A stretch of DNA of 47,051 nucleotides from an uncultured Burkholderiales bacterium (GCA_902826305.1 CADEEH010000022.1:1-47051); one strand, 5' to 3'. Counted from the stretch's first letter, positions 1 to 8,676 are shown. Notes: generated from the letters alone by a model not told the origin. Made by a program: numbers and translations.

Positions 1-1931
1 CCGAGGTGCTCGACCGGCTCGAGACGTTCCTGACCTCGACGCTGGGCAAGGGCTGCATCCGCGCGAAGGACACACCGAACTTCATCGCCAACCGGGTCGG
101 CATCTTCGGCATCCTGGCCACGGTCGCCGAGGCCGCGAAGTACGAGCTGCCGTTCGACGTCGTCGACGACCTGACCGGTGAGAAACTCGGCCGTGCGAAG
201 TCCGGCACGTTCCGCACCGCCGATGTCGTCGGGCTGGACACGATCGGCCACGTGATCCGGACGATGCAGGACAACCTCGCCGACGATCCGTTCGCCGCCG
301 CCTATGCGACGCCGCCGGTGTTCAAGGCGCTGATCGAACGCGGCGCACTGGGCCAGAAGTCCGGCGCCGGCTTCTACCGCAAGGACGGCAAGGCGATCCT
401 GCGCCTCGATCCGGCCCGCGGCGACTACGTGCCGGCCGGTGCGAAGGCCGACGAGACGGTCGCGCGCATCCTGAAGAAGAAGACCTGGGCCGAGCGGCTG
501 GCGCTGCTGCGCGAATCGACCAATCCGCAGGCGAAGTTCGTCTGGGCGCTGCTGCGCGACGGCTTCCACTACGCCGCCTGCAAACTCGCCGAGATCGCCG
601 ACAACGCCCGCGACGTCGACCTGGCGATGCGTTTCGGCTTCGGCGCGAAGGAGGGGCCGTTCGAGGTCTGGCAGCAGGCGGGTTGGACGCAGGTCGCGTC
701 ATGGATCCGCGACGACATCGACGCCGGGCAGGCGCTCGCGGCGGTTCCGCTGCCGGCGTGGGTGTTCGAGGGTCCGGTCGCCGAGCGGGGTGGTGTGCAT
801 CAGCCCGAGGGGTCGTATTCGCCGGCGAAGAACACGTTCGTCGGGCGCTCCTCGCATCCGGTCTATCGGCGCCAGCTGTTCCCGCCGACGGTCGCCGGCG
901 AAACCACGCCGACGATCGTCTCGACCGCTTCGGCGAAGGCGACCGCCGGGACGACCGTGCACGAGGATGAATCGATCCGGTCGTGGACACTGGCGCAGGT
1001 GGGCCTGGATGACGTGCTGATCGTCAGCATCAAGACCAAGGTGCATGCGATCGGCCCGGGTGTCATCGACGGCCTCGCGACCGCGATCGATCGCGCCGAG
1101 CGCGAACACGCGGGGCTGGTGATCTGGTCACCGGACGATCCGTTCTCGGCCGGCGCCGACCTGCAGGCGATGCTGCCCGCGTACCTGAGCGGTGGCGCGA
1201 AGGCGATCGCGGGCGAGGTCGAACGGCTGCAGCAGGTGATGCTTCGGCTGCGCTACGCCCAGGTGCCGTCGGTGGCCGCGGTCTCCGGCATGGCGCTCGG
1301 GGGCGGCTGCGAACTCGCGCTGGCCTGCGCGCGCCGGGTCGCACATCTCGAGAGCTACGTCGGCCTGGTGGAGGTCGGCGTCGGCCTGATCCCCGGTGCC
1401 GGTGGCCTGGCCCATGGTGCACGACGGGCGGCCGAGGAACAGATGATGGCCCCGGAATCGGCCCTGTTCGATTTCCTGAAGAAGTACTTCATGGCGGCGG
1501 CCACCGCGCAGGTGTCGCGCTCGGCGCTGGAGGCGCGTGCACTCGGTTATCTGCGCGAGTCCGACCCGGTCGTCTTCAACCGGCACGAGCTGCCGTACAC
1601 CGCGATCCGCGAGGTCCGGGCAATGGCCGACGCCGGGTATCGACCACCGCTTCGAAGCCGGATACCGGTCGCGGGTCGCACCGGCCTGGCGACGATCACC
1701 GCGCAACTCGCGAACATGCGCGACGGCGGGCTGATCACAGGCCACGACTTCCACCTCGGGCGGACGATCGCGCACGTCATGTGCGGCGGCGACGTCGAGG
1801 CCGGCACCGTGGTCGACGAGCCCTGGCTGCTGCGGCTGGAACGCAACGCGTTCGTCTCGCTGCTCGACCATCCGAAGACCCAGGAGCGGGTGATGGGCAT
1901 GGTGCAGACGAACAAGCCGGTCCGCAACTGA
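1..1931 (+). CDS. 3-hydroxyacyl-CoA dehydrogenase / enoyl-CoA hydratase fusion (5' partial)
   Basis: Bifunctional beta-oxidation enzyme whose N-terminal part, with the NAD-binding Rossmann fold, lies before the window; 641 residues are visible in an open frame that runs to the left edge. The first visible part is the end of the NAD domain and the C-terminal 3-hydroxyacyl-CoA dehydrogenase domain (NFIANRVGIF near residues 25-34, then a second helical domain to about 230). A crotonase domain follows at about 325-480, with FSAGADL, the oxyanion-hole/glutamate segment GGGCELALA and a second catalytic-type glutamate in VEVGVGLIPGAGG. Dehydrogenase before hydratase is the reverse of E. coli FadB and is common in Burkholderiales-type proteins. 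A thiolase and a second crotonase gene downstream support a role in fatty-acid or other acyl-CoA degradation. Family is sure; substrate range is not visible. Confidence 0.9.
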   Translation, partial: EVLDRLETFLTSTLGKGCIRAKDTPNFIANRVGIFGILATVAEAAKYELPFDVVDDLTGEKLGRAKSGTFRTADVVGLDTIGHVIRTMQDNLADDPFAAAYATPPVFKALIERGALGQKSGAGFYRKDGKAILRLDPARGDYVPAGAKADETVARILKKKTWAERLALLRESTNPQAKFVWALLRDGFHYAACKLAEIADNARDVDLAMRFGFGAKEGPFEVWQQAGWTQVASWIRDDIDAGQALAAVPLPAWVFEGPVAERGGVHQPEGSYSPAKNTFVGRSSHPVYRRQLFPPTVAGETTPTIVSTASAKATAGTTVHEDESIRSWTLAQVGLDDVLIVSIKTKVHAIGPGVIDGLATAIDRAEREHAGLVIWSPDDPFSAGADLQAMLPAYLSGGAKAIAGEVERLQQVMLRLRYAQVPSVAAVSGMALGGGCELALACARRVAHLESYVGLVEVGVGLIPGAGGLAHGARRAAEEQMMAPESALFDFLKKYFMAAATAQVSRSALEARALGYLRESDPVVFNRHELPYTAIREVRAMADAGYRPPLRSRIPVAGRTGLATITAQLANMRDGGLITGHDFHLGRTIAHVMCGGDVEAGTVVDEPWLLRLERNAFVSLLDHPKTQERVMGMVQTNKPVRN

Positions 1932-2069
1932 TGCCGCCGATCGGGGTGCACCCGGCAGCCCGGGGGGTTGACGCCGCGCGACGGATGGCGCGGAATCGAT
2001 CCCGGCGCCCCGGGTCGGACCGGCGGCAACAACCCACCACGCTGGAATCGACCTGGAGAGACCATCACC

Positions 2070-2429
2070 ATGCTGACCGTGGAGAAGACCGCCGACTACG
2101 TCCGGCGCTGGGTGCAGGCGTTCGAGTCGAAGGACCTGGACCGCGCGCTGGCCTTCTATACCGACGACGTGGTCTTCCATTCGCCGATCATCGCCCGCGT
2201 CAAACACGACCCCAGCGGCACCGTGCGCGGCAAGGCCGAACTGCGGGCGTATTTCCTGCGCGGTTTCGAGGTCTTCGATCACATGCGCTTCGAAGTGCTC
2301 GACGTGCTGCGCGGAGTCGACAGCATCACCATCTATTACCGAGGTGTGACCGGCAAGCCGGTGGCCGAGGTCCTGTTCTTCGATGCCCAGGGCACGGTGC
2401 GCGAATCGTACGTGCACTACGCCGCCTGA
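2070..2429 (+). CDS. SnoaL-like / NTF2-fold protein
   Basis: A 119-residue single-domain protein of the SnoaL/NTF2-like cone fold. The N-terminal helix (YVRRWVQAFESKDLDRALAFY) is followed by the typical DDVVFHSP segment and a charged strand region ending in a conserved-looking ESYVHY. The start at 2070 is chosen because a GGAGAG ribosome-binding site lies 9 bases upstream; the frame is open further upstream, but that part has non-protein-like composition. Members include polyketide cyclases, isomerases and proteins of unknown role, so no reaction can be assigned. It sits between two beta-oxidation genes on the same strand, which suggests an accessory role in acyl-CoA or ketone metabolism (inference). 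Confidence 0.75.
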   Translation: MLTVEKTADYVRRWVQAFESKDLDRALAFYTDDVVFHSPIIARVKHDPSGTVRGKAELRAYFLRGFEVFDHMRFEVLDVLRGVDSITIYYRGVTGKPVAEVLFFDAQGTVRESYVHYAA

Positions 2430-2517
2430 GCGTCACCGTCCGCCCGCACGCGCGGTCCGCCGCGGCGTGCCCACCGTGTCGTCGGTCCGCGAGCCGGCGA
2501 CACCAGGAGTCCGTTCG

Positions 2518-3747
2518 ATGAGTCGTCAAGTCCAGGACGCGTACATCGTCGCCGCGTCGCGCACCCCGATCGGCAAGGCCCCCAAGGGGAGCCTGCGTCA
2601 CGTCCGCCCCGATGACCTGCTGATCCACGCGATCCGCCATGCGTTGGCCCAGGTGCCGGCGCTCGATCCGGCGACGATCGAGGATGCGATCGTCGGCTGC
2701 GCGATCCCGGAGGCGGAACAGGGGTTGAACGTCGCGCGCCTGTCGGTGCTGCTGGCCGGCCTGCCGGAGTCCGTGGGCGGGGTGACCGTCAACCGCTTCT
2801 GTGCCTCGGGACTGACCGCGCTCGCGATGGCCGCCGACCGCATCCGTGTCGGCGAGGCCGAGGTGATGATCGCCGCCGGCACCGAGTCGATGAGCATGGT
2901 GCCGATGATGGGCAACCGGCCGTCGATGAATCCGCGCCTGTTCGACGGTGATGCCAACGTCGGCATCGCCTACGGGATGGGGCTGACCGCAGAGAAGGTC
3001 GCGCAGCAGTGGAAGGTGTCGCGCCAGGCGCAGGACGAATTCGCGCTCGCGTCGCACACGAAGGCACTGGCCGCACAACGCGCCGGCGAGTTCGACGACG
3101 AGATCCGCCCGATCGAGATCACGCGCCACACACCGGACCTGGCCAGCGGCGACGTGTGCGTCGACACACACACGATGGCACTGGACGAAGGACCGCGCGA
3201 GGACACGACACTGGAGGCGCTCGGCCGGCTTCGTCCGGCGTTCGCGGCGCCGAAGGATCCGACCGGCAAGGCCACCGGGCTGGGCAGCGTGACCGCCGGC
3301 AACAGTTCGCAGACCTCCGACGGGGCCGGCGCGCTGATCGTGGTCTCCGAGCGGATCCTGAAGCAGTTCTCGCTGACGCCGCTGGCGCGATTCGTGTCGT
3401 TCTCGGTCCGCGGCGTGCCGCCGCAGATCATGGGCATCGGACCGAAGGAGGCGATTCCGGCCGCGCTGAAGGTCGCCGGCCTCGGCCTGGCCGACATGGA
3501 CTGGATCGAACTGAACGAGGCGTTCGCCGCCCAGGCGCTGGCGGTCATCGGTGACCTCGGGCTGGACCCGGCGAAGGTCAACCCGATGGGCGGTGCGATC
3601 GCACTCGGCCATCCGCTCGGTGCGACCGGTGCGATCCGCGCGGCCACCGTCGTGCACGCGCTGCGCCGGCGCAAGCTGCGCTACGGCATGGTGACGATGT
3701 GTGTCGGCACCGGCATGGGTGCGGCCGGCATCCTCGAGCGGGTCTGA
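2518..3747 (+). CDS. Acetyl-CoA C-acyltransferase (thiolase)
   Basis: Thiolase of 409 residues, normal length for the family, catalysing CoA-dependent cleavage of 3-ketoacyl-CoA to acetyl-CoA and a shortened acyl-CoA, the last step of beta-oxidation. The nucleophilic cysteine is Cys95 in NRFCASGL, the active-site histidine is His365 in LGHPLGATGA, and the second cysteine is Cys395 in MCVGTGMGAAGI, so the catalytic set is complete. The start at 2518 gives the usual N-terminus (YIVAASRTPIGK near residue 10); the longer frame upstream runs across the end of the preceding gene. It lies 4 bases before the next crotonase gene and probably shares a transcript with it. A degradative rather than biosynthetic role is inferred from the neighbours. 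Confidence 0.93.
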   Translation: MSRQVQDAYIVAASRTPIGKAPKGSLRHVRPDDLLIHAIRHALAQVPALDPATIEDAIVGCAIPEAEQGLNVARLSVLLAGLPESVGGVTVNRFCASGLTALAMAADRIRVGEAEVMIAAGTESMSMVPMMGNRPSMNPRLFDGDANVGIAYGMGLTAEKVAQQWKVSRQAQDEFALASHTKALAAQRAGEFDDEIRPIEITRHTPDLASGDVCVDTHTMALDEGPREDTTLEALGRLRPAFAAPKDPTGKATGLGSVTAGNSSQTSDGAGALIVVSERILKQFSLTPLARFVSFSVRGVPPQIMGIGPKEAIPAALKVAGLGLADMDWIELNEAFAAQALAVIGDLGLDPAKVNPMGGAIALGHPLGATGAIRAATVVHALRRRKLRYGMVTMCVGTGMGAAGILERV

Positions 3748-3751
3748 CCGG

Positions 3752-4513
3752 ATGTCGATACGGATCACCCGCCAGGGGCCGGTCGCCATCCTGGCATTCG
3801 ACCGACTCGATCGCCGGAATGCGATCACCGCCGCGATGTATGCGGCCCTCGCCGACGGTCTGCTCGATGCCCAGGCCGACGAGGGCTGCCGCGTCGCTGT
3901 CATCACCGGCGATCCGGCCGTCTTCACCGCCGGCAACGACCTGCGCGATTTTCGTGACAACCCGCCCGCCGGCGAGGACGCGCCGGTGTTCCGCTTCCTG
4001 CGCGCGATCAGCACGTTCCCCAAGCCGCTGGTGGCCGGCGTCTGCGGACCGGCAGTGGGTGTCGGCACGACGCTGCTCCTGCACTGCGACCTCGTCTACG
4101 CCGGCGACAACGCGCTGCTCAGCCTGCCCTTCGTCAATCTCGGCCTGTGCCCGGAAGCCGCATCGAGTCTGCTGCTGCCGCGGCTCGTCGGCCATCCGCG
4201 GGCGGCCGAGAAGCTGATGCTCGGCGAGCCGTTCACCGCGGCCGACGCACTCGCGATGGGCCTGGTCAACGAGGTGCTGCCCCCGGCCGACGTGCAGCCG
4301 CGTGTGCTGTCGATCGCCGCGAAGCTGGCGGCCAAGCCATCGTCATCGCTGATCCAGACCAAGCGGCTGATGAAGCAGGCGATCGCCGGGCCGGTGGCCG
4401 CGCAGATGATCGAGGAAGGCGCGGTGTTCGGCCGCATGCTGCGCGAACCGGCGGCACGCGAGGCGTTCACCGCGTTCATGGAAAAGCGGGCACCGGACTT
4501 CAGCCGGTTGTAG
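3752..4513 (+). CDS. Enoyl-CoA hydratase/isomerase family protein
   Basis: Crotonase-fold protein of 253 residues. Visible hallmarks are FTAGNDLRDF (CoA-binding, first oxyanion-hole loop), the second oxyanion-hole region VCGPAVGVGTTLLLHCDLVYAG, and LPFVNLGLCPEAASSLLLPR. The first canonical hydratase glutamate position is not glutamate (GVGTTLLL instead of GGGxELAL), while a glutamate is present in LCPEAAS. That pattern fits delta3,delta2-enoyl-CoA isomerase-like members better than a classical hydratase (inference). The start at 3752 follows the thiolase stop by 4 bases, so translation is likely coupled. It probably prepares unsaturated acyl-CoA for the fusion enzyme at the left edge. Confidence 0.88.
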   Translation: MSIRITRQGPVAILAFDRLDRRNAITAAMYAALADGLLDAQADEGCRVAVITGDPAVFTAGNDLRDFRDNPPAGEDAPVFRFLRAISTFPKPLVAGVCGPAVGVGTTLLLHCDLVYAGDNALLSLPFVNLGLCPEAASSLLLPRLVGHPRAAEKLMLGEPFTAADALAMGLVNEVLPPADVQPRVLSIAAKLAAKPSSSLIQTKRLMKQAIAGPVAAQMIEEGAVFGRMLREPAAREAFTAFMEKRAPDFSRL

Positions 4514-4551
4514 CATGTGCACCCGCGCGACGGCGCGCGAGGAGCATCCAG

Positions 4552-5193
4552 ATGAGCACCAAGGAATACCTCGGGCGCGAGGTGATCGTGACGTTCGACG
4601 CCTCACGCTGCATCCATGCCGCCGAGTGTGTGCACGGCCTGCCCGAGGTGTTCGATCCCGATGCGCGGCCGTGGATCGATCCGGACAAGGCCTCCGCGCA
4701 GCGGATCGCACAGGTGGTCGCGCGCTGCCCGACCGGTGCGCTGAGTGTGCGCCGCGTCGATGGCGAGTCGCTCGAGCGGCCCGACGATCTGCCCAGCGCC
4801 ACCCTCCGGCCCGATGGTCCGCTTTACCTGCGCGGCCGGGTCACGATCACCGATGGCGCCGGCGCGCCGATCGCGGAATACATGCGGGTCGCGTTGTGCC
4901 GGTGCGGGGCCAGCGCCAACCGGCCGTTCTGCGACGGCAGTCACAGCCGGGTCGGCTTCGCGGATCCGGGCCGATGCAAGGTGGACGACGCCGTGACCGC
5001 GCCGGCGCAGGGGACGGTCGAGGTCAAGCCGGTCGCCGACGGTCCACTGATGGTCCGGGGCCGCTTCGAGTTCCGCAGTGCCGACGGCGGCCGTTTCGTC
5101 GGCGGTGATCCGGTCTGGTTGTGCCGCTGCGGGGCGAGTGCGAACAAGCCGTTCTGCGACGGCAGTCACAAGCGGATCGGATTCACCGGCTGA
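4552..5193 (+). CDS. Ferredoxin-like plus twin CDGSH iron-sulfur domain protein
   Basis: A 213-residue iron-sulfur protein built of three modules. Residues 10-68 resemble the divergent 4Fe-4S mono-cluster domain (cysteines 20, 26 and 59, the last in ARCPTGAL). Two CDGSH-type 2Fe-2S domains follow: Cys116, Cys118, Cys127 and His131 (CRCGASANRPFCDGSH), then Cys191, Cys193, Cys202 and His206 (CRCGASANKPFCDGSH). All four ligands of each CDGSH cluster are present, and the two motifs differ at one residue, so an internal duplication is likely. There is no signal peptide, so it should be cytoplasmic. Bacterial CDGSH proteins are electron carriers or redox sensors; the role here is unknown. It closes the acyl-CoA block, so it may be co-transcribed with those genes. 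Confidence 0.88.
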   Translation: MSTKEYLGREVIVTFDASRCIHAAECVHGLPEVFDPDARPWIDPDKASAQRIAQVVARCPTGALSVRRVDGESLERPDDLPSATLRPDGPLYLRGRVTITDGAGAPIAEYMRVALCRCGASANRPFCDGSHSRVGFADPGRCKVDDAVTAPAQGTVEVKPVADGPLMVRGRFEFRSADGGRFVGGDPVWLCRCGASANKPFCDGSHKRIGFTG

Positions 5194-5194
5194 A

Positions 5195-5210
5195 CCGGGC
5201 GAACGCCCGG
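5195..5210. terminator. Hairpin between convergent genes
   Basis: Perfect inverted repeat with arms CCGGGC and GCCCGG around GAAC, in the 24-base gap between the convergent stop codons at 5193 and 5218. No T-run follows on either strand, so it is only a candidate for a bidirectional terminator. Confidence 0.4.
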
Positions 5211-5217
5211 CCCGGGC

Positions 5218-6876
5218 TCAGTGTTTCAGCATCGGGTGCGGCGACAGAGGTCCGCCGCCGCCTTGGGCCCGTGGCGCGGCGCCCGGCATCGGCATTGGCA
5301 TCGGCTTGATCACCGGTGACGGTGCGACCTGCACCGGCCGCGGCATCTCGACCCGGACCGGAGGCTGTGCGATCGGCCGCGGCGGATCCGACCGCGACGA
5401 AGGCGGCGAGAAGACGGGCCGCGGCGGCTCGTTGCGCGAGGACGGGGGCGGGAACGGCCGCGACGGCTCGAAGCGCGAGGGCGGCGGGAACGGCCGCGAC
5501 GGCTCGACGTGTGACGGGGGCGGCACGATCGCGCGCGGCGGTTCGATCCGCACTGGCGGCGCGAACGGCCGCGGCGGTTCGATACGGATCGGCGGCACGA
5601 CCGCCCGGGGCGGCTCGATGTGCACCGGCGGCGCGCCGATCGGACGACCGTCGTAGGGGCGATCCGGCCTGCGGTCATGCCAGCGGTCGTGAGCCGGCGG
5701 CGGACCCCCGCGCGGACCCCCGATCACCACCGGCGGCACCATGTAGCGCGGCGGCGGCGGGGCGAAACGAGGGCGCTCCCAGATCACGTGGCGCGGCGGC
5801 ACCGGATACGGCATCGGTGCGACGATCCGCGGCGCGAATACCGGTCGGCGGGCATGTTCACCCGGCAGCCAGCCCCAGCGACCGTCGACCCGGATCCAGC
5901 GCCCGTAGTGCGAGGTCGCGAAGCCCCACGGTTGCGCATCGACCCAGACCGACCCCCAGGGCGCCATCGTCACCCAGCGCCCGGCCTGGTACGGTGCCCA
6001 TCCGGCCGCCGCCACGTGCGGGAACCAGATCGAACCGTGACCGGGCTGGTCGGTCCAGTCGCCGTACTGCGACAGCACCTCGCCGCCGGTCAGCGCCGGC
6101 GACATGAAAGCCGGCGCACGCAGCGCCGCGAGCTGGCGCGCGCGATCGAGCACCCAGCGGTCGAACACGTCGTCATCGAGCCCGGCTTCGATGATCCGTC
6201 CCGAAGCGTCCAGCCGCACCTGCCGGCCCGCGTCGACCGACAACGTGCTGCCGTTCCACTCGACGTCGGCGCGGCCGGTGTGCACCTTGACCACCACGTC
6301 GCCGCCGACCGGTTCGACCCGGATCGCATACGTGCCGGGTTCGCGGGCGATTGCGCGCCAGTTGTCGCCGAACGCGGCCACGGACTGTTCACCAGCCACG
6401 ACCGGAATCGACATCGCGACCGCGCCGCGGGCCACGCCGATCGCGAGCCGGTCGTCGTCGACGACGGCGAAGTCGGCCTGCGACAGGGTGTCGAGGTGGA
6501 CCGTGATGCTGCCGAAGGTCGCCTCCGCACGGCCGCCGGCGCCGCTGGCCAGCGATGAACGTGCAGGCACCGGCAGGTTGGTCTCGGCGCGGATCCACTG
6601 CGCGGGGGTCATCGTCTCCGCGAAATACGACACGTCGCCGCCGACCATGCTGACGCGACCGATGCGACCGACCGCGGCGGCCGCCGCTTCGACTCCCGGG
6701 GCAGGCGGGGGCGCGTAGATCGTCTGCCCGATCGCGCCACGGGGCGACAACACGAAGCTGCCGGCGGCCAGCGCACCGAGGCCGAAGAGCGCCATGCGCA
6801 GCTGGCGGCCCGACGGCGGACGCTGGCGGCGCGGCGTGCGGCGGATGGTGGCCGGTTGGTTGCGGGGGGAGAACAT
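5218..6876 (-). CDS. FecR-domain, DUF6600-type proline-rich envelope protein
   Basis: A 552-residue protein. After a basic N-terminus there is one hydrophobic stretch (about residues 28-46), then a FecR-like beta domain (about 70-230, VGRIGRVSMVGGDVSYF). An aromatic region typical of DUF6600 proteins follows (GDW, AGRWVTMAPWGSVWVDAQPWGF, DGRWGWLPGEH). The last 170 or so residues are a proline/arginine-rich low-complexity tail with repeats of the type EPPRPF.PPVRI. The hydrophobic segment and aromatic YRG-type motifs suggest export or anchoring in the inner membrane with the rest in the periplasm; function is unknown. The start at 6876 (MFSPRNQ) puts the hydrophobic segment near the N-terminus; in-frame ATG codons upstream give longer versions. 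It stands alone between a convergent and a co-directional neighbour. Confidence 0.8.
   Translation of the reverse strand: MFSPRNQPATIRRTPRRQRPPSGRQLRMALFGLGALAAGSFVLSPRGAIGQTIYAPPPAPGVEAAAAAVGRIGRVSMVGGDVSYFAETMTPAQWIRAETNLPVPARSSLASGAGGRAEATFGSITVHLDTLSQADFAVVDDDRLAIGVARGAVAMSIPVVAGEQSVAAFGDNWRAIAREPGTYAIRVEPVGGDVVVKVHTGRADVEWNGSTLSVDAGRQVRLDASGRIIEAGLDDDVFDRWVLDRARQLAALRAPAFMSPALTGGEVLSQYGDWTDQPGHGSIWFPHVAAAGWAPYQAGRWVTMAPWGSVWVDAQPWGFATSHYGRWIRVDGRWGWLPGEHARRPVFAPRIVAPMPYPVPPRHVIWERPRFAPPPPRYMVPPVVIGGPRGGPPPAHDRWHDRRPDRPYDGRPIGAPPVHIEPPRAVVPPIRIEPPRPFAPPVRIEPPRAIVPPPSHVEPSRPFPPPSRFEPSRPFPPPSSRNEPPRPVFSPPSSRSDPPRPIAQPPVRVEMPRPVQVAPSPVIKPMPMPMPGAAPRAQGGGGPLSPHPMLKH
5333..5627 (-). repeat. 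Proline-rich degenerate tandem repeats inside coding DNA
   Basis: The end of the FecR/DUF6600-type gene encodes about eight degenerate units of roughly 10-12 residues around the core EPPRP/EPSRPF.PP, giving short direct DNA repeats (cgcggcggttcgat, gaacggccgcgacggctcg and variants). Such repeats can vary in copy number by slippage. Confidence 0.7.
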
Positions 6877-7069
6877 CGCAGAGGTCCGTTTCAGGCTCCG
6901 TCGTTGCGGCCTCGCACGGGTCGCGGGCATCACACGGAGAGCACTTGCTGGCTTCAACGTCGTCAACATACCGCCGCGCCGACCTGCCCGGCGATCCGGC
7001 CGTGGAACCCGGTGTAAGGCTTGTAACCGGCGGTCACCATGACGGCGGCGCGGACTCCCGTGCCGGCTC

Positions 7070-7984
7070 TCAGCGCAACGAGTCGAACGTGGTCACCAGC
7101 ATCTCGATGAACACGCGGGTCTTCGACGGCATCAGCGTGCGGCCGGGAAAGACCGCCGAGACGGTGGCGGGCGGCAGGCACCACAGCGGCAGGACGCGCC
7201 GGAGCTGCCCGCGCTGCACATCGGGCGAGGCGATGTAGTCGGGCAGCGCCGCGATGCCGGCGCCGGCGCGGGTGAGGCGGTACAGGATGTCCGGCAGGTT
7301 GGCGATGATCCGACCGGGCGGCGTGTGTTCCCAGCGCTCCGATGCCTTCGTCAGTACCCAGGGTCGCGGCTGGCCCTGGGCGCCGAGCAGATGCACCGCG
7401 TCGTGTGACAACAGGTCGTCGGGGATCTTCGGCTCGCCGTGTTCGGCGAGGTAATCCGGCGATGCGTACAGGCCGGCGGACATCAGGCTCAATCGCCGCG
7501 CCGCCAGCAGGCCGTCATCGGTCAGCGGCCCCATCCGGACCGCGAGATCGAATCCTTCGCCGAGCAGGTCGACCCGACGCGAGGACAGGTCGATCTCCAG
7601 CGAGATCTGCGGGTACAACGCGACGAAGGCCGACATCGGTTCGGCGAGCATCAGGGTGGCGACTTCGTTGGGCATCGAGACCCGGAGTCGCCCGCTCGGT
7701 TCGGCCTGGCAGCGCTCGCGCAACCTCGCCACGGCGTCCATCTCGGCCGTCACCTGCCGCGCGTGAGCCAGCAGCAGGTGGCCGAATTCGGTCAACGTCT
7801 GGCGACGGGTGGTGCGCAGCAGCAGGCGTTCGCCCAGCCGCTTCTCCAACGCGGCGATCCGGCGCGAGACGGTCGACTTCGGCAGGCGGGCCTTGTCCGC
7901 CGCCCGACTGAAGCTGCCCAGGTCCGCGACCAGGCCGAAGATCAGGAGATCGTTCGGGTCGATGGCGTTCGATTGTTCCATCAC
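7070..7984 (-). CDS. LysR-family transcriptional regulator
   Basis: A 304-residue LysR regulator of standard length. The winged helix-turn-helix occupies about residues 11-68 (LIFGLVADLGSFSRAADKARLPKSTVSRRIAALEKRLG), and the LysR substrate-binding domain follows (RLRVSMPNEVATLML, FDLAVRMGPL, AGAGIAALPDYI). It resembles the subgroup whose members pair with divergently transcribed redox genes. Here it is divergent from azoR, with 92 bases between the start codons, an inverted repeat in the gap, and the doxX and pirin genes beyond. The usual inference is that it regulates that set and itself; the inducer is likely a quinone or other electrophile, but nothing in the sequence proves this. Either of the two leading ATG codons (7984 or 7981) could be the start. 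Confidence 0.9.
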   Translation of the reverse strand: MMEQSNAIDPNDLLIFGLVADLGSFSRAADKARLPKSTVSRRIAALEKRLGERLLLRTTRRQTLTEFGHLLLAHARQVTAEMDAVARLRERCQAEPSGRLRVSMPNEVATLMLAEPMSAFVALYPQISLEIDLSSRRVDLLGEGFDLAVRMGPLTDDGLLAARRLSLMSAGLYASPDYLAEHGEPKIPDDLLSHDAVHLLGAQGQPRPWVLTKASERWEHTPPGRIIANLPDILYRLTRAGAGIAALPDYIASPDVQRGQLRRVLPLWCLPPATVSAVFPGRTLMPSKTRVFIEMLVTTFDSLR

Positions 7985-7996
7985 AGGAATAATGAT

Positions 7997-8040
7997 ATCC
8001 GTTTCGACGGATTGTTGGCTTGGTCAGGCGTATCTACAGT
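7997..8040 (+). promoter_or_regulatory. Inverted repeat and candidate azoR promoter
   Basis: In the 92-base gap between the LysR gene and azoR there is a perfect 6-bp inverted repeat, ATCCGT (7997-8002), TTCG, ACGGAT (8007-8012). It abuts a plausible -35 (TTGTTG, 8012-8017) and -10 (TACAGT, 8035-8040) spaced by 17 bases, pointing at azoR. A LysR-type binding site directly upstream of a -35 box is the expected arrangement. The assignment is by eye. Confidence 0.45.
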
Positions 8041-8076
8041 ACACCCATCGAAACCCAACACCCCGGATACCGAACC

Positions 8077-8676
8077 ATGAACATCCTCCAGATCAATGCC
8101 AGCGCCCGTCGCCATGGCGGCAACTCCACCCGGGTCGCCGACCGGATCGTGGCGCGGCTCCAGCAGGCCCACCCCGACGCGACGCTGACGGTCCGTGATC
8201 TCGCGGCCGATCCGCACCCGATCCTCGACGAAACCGCGCTGGCGGCGCTGTTCACACCGGCGGACAAGCGGACGGCCGAGCAGGCCGCGCGGGTCGCGCT
8301 CGACGACGCGCTGATCGCCGAACTGCAGGCACACGACACGATCGTGCTCGGCGTGCCGATGTACAACTTCGGTGTGCCGGTGCAGCTGAAGAGCTGGATC
8401 GACGCGGTCGCGCGCGCCGGCGTCACCTTCCGTTATGCCGAGAACGGACCGGTCGGCCTGCTCCAGGGCAAGACCGTCTATGTCGCGCTGGCGCGCGGCG
8501 GGCTGTATCGCGACACCGACAGCGACACCCAGGTGCCGTACCTGAAGAGTGTGCTCGGCTTCCTGGGCATGAGCGATGTCCGGTTCGTGTACGCCGAGGG
8601 CCTGAACATGGGTCCGGAGGCGGCATCACGCGGCATCGCCCAGGCCGATGCAGACATCGACGCCGTGCTCGCCTGA
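8077..8676 (+). CDS. azoR: FMN-dependent NADH-azoreductase
   Basis: A 199-residue flavodoxin-like quinone/azo reductase, the usual AzoR length. The FMN phosphate-binding loop is [17 protein letters not shown] near residues 6-22, the flavin-contact motif is [28 protein letters not shown] (about 88-115), and ALARGG lies in the next loop. The family uses NAD(P)H to reduce quinones by two electrons and azo dyes as model substrates, protecting against electrophile stress. ATG at 8077 is chosen because the family begins at [11 protein letters not shown]; no clear ribosome-binding site precedes it. It is the first gene of a + strand run with doxX and pirin, divergent from a LysR regulator. Confidence 0.93.
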   Translation: MNILQINASARRHGGNSTRVADRIVARLQQAHPDATLTVRDLAADPHPILDETALAALFTPADKRTAEQAARVALDDALIAELQAHDTIVLGVPMYNFGVPVQLKSWIDAVARAGVTFRYAENGPVGLLQGKTVYVALARGGLYRDTDSDTQVPYLKSVLGFLGMSDVRFVYAEGLNMGPEAASRGIAQADADIDAVLA

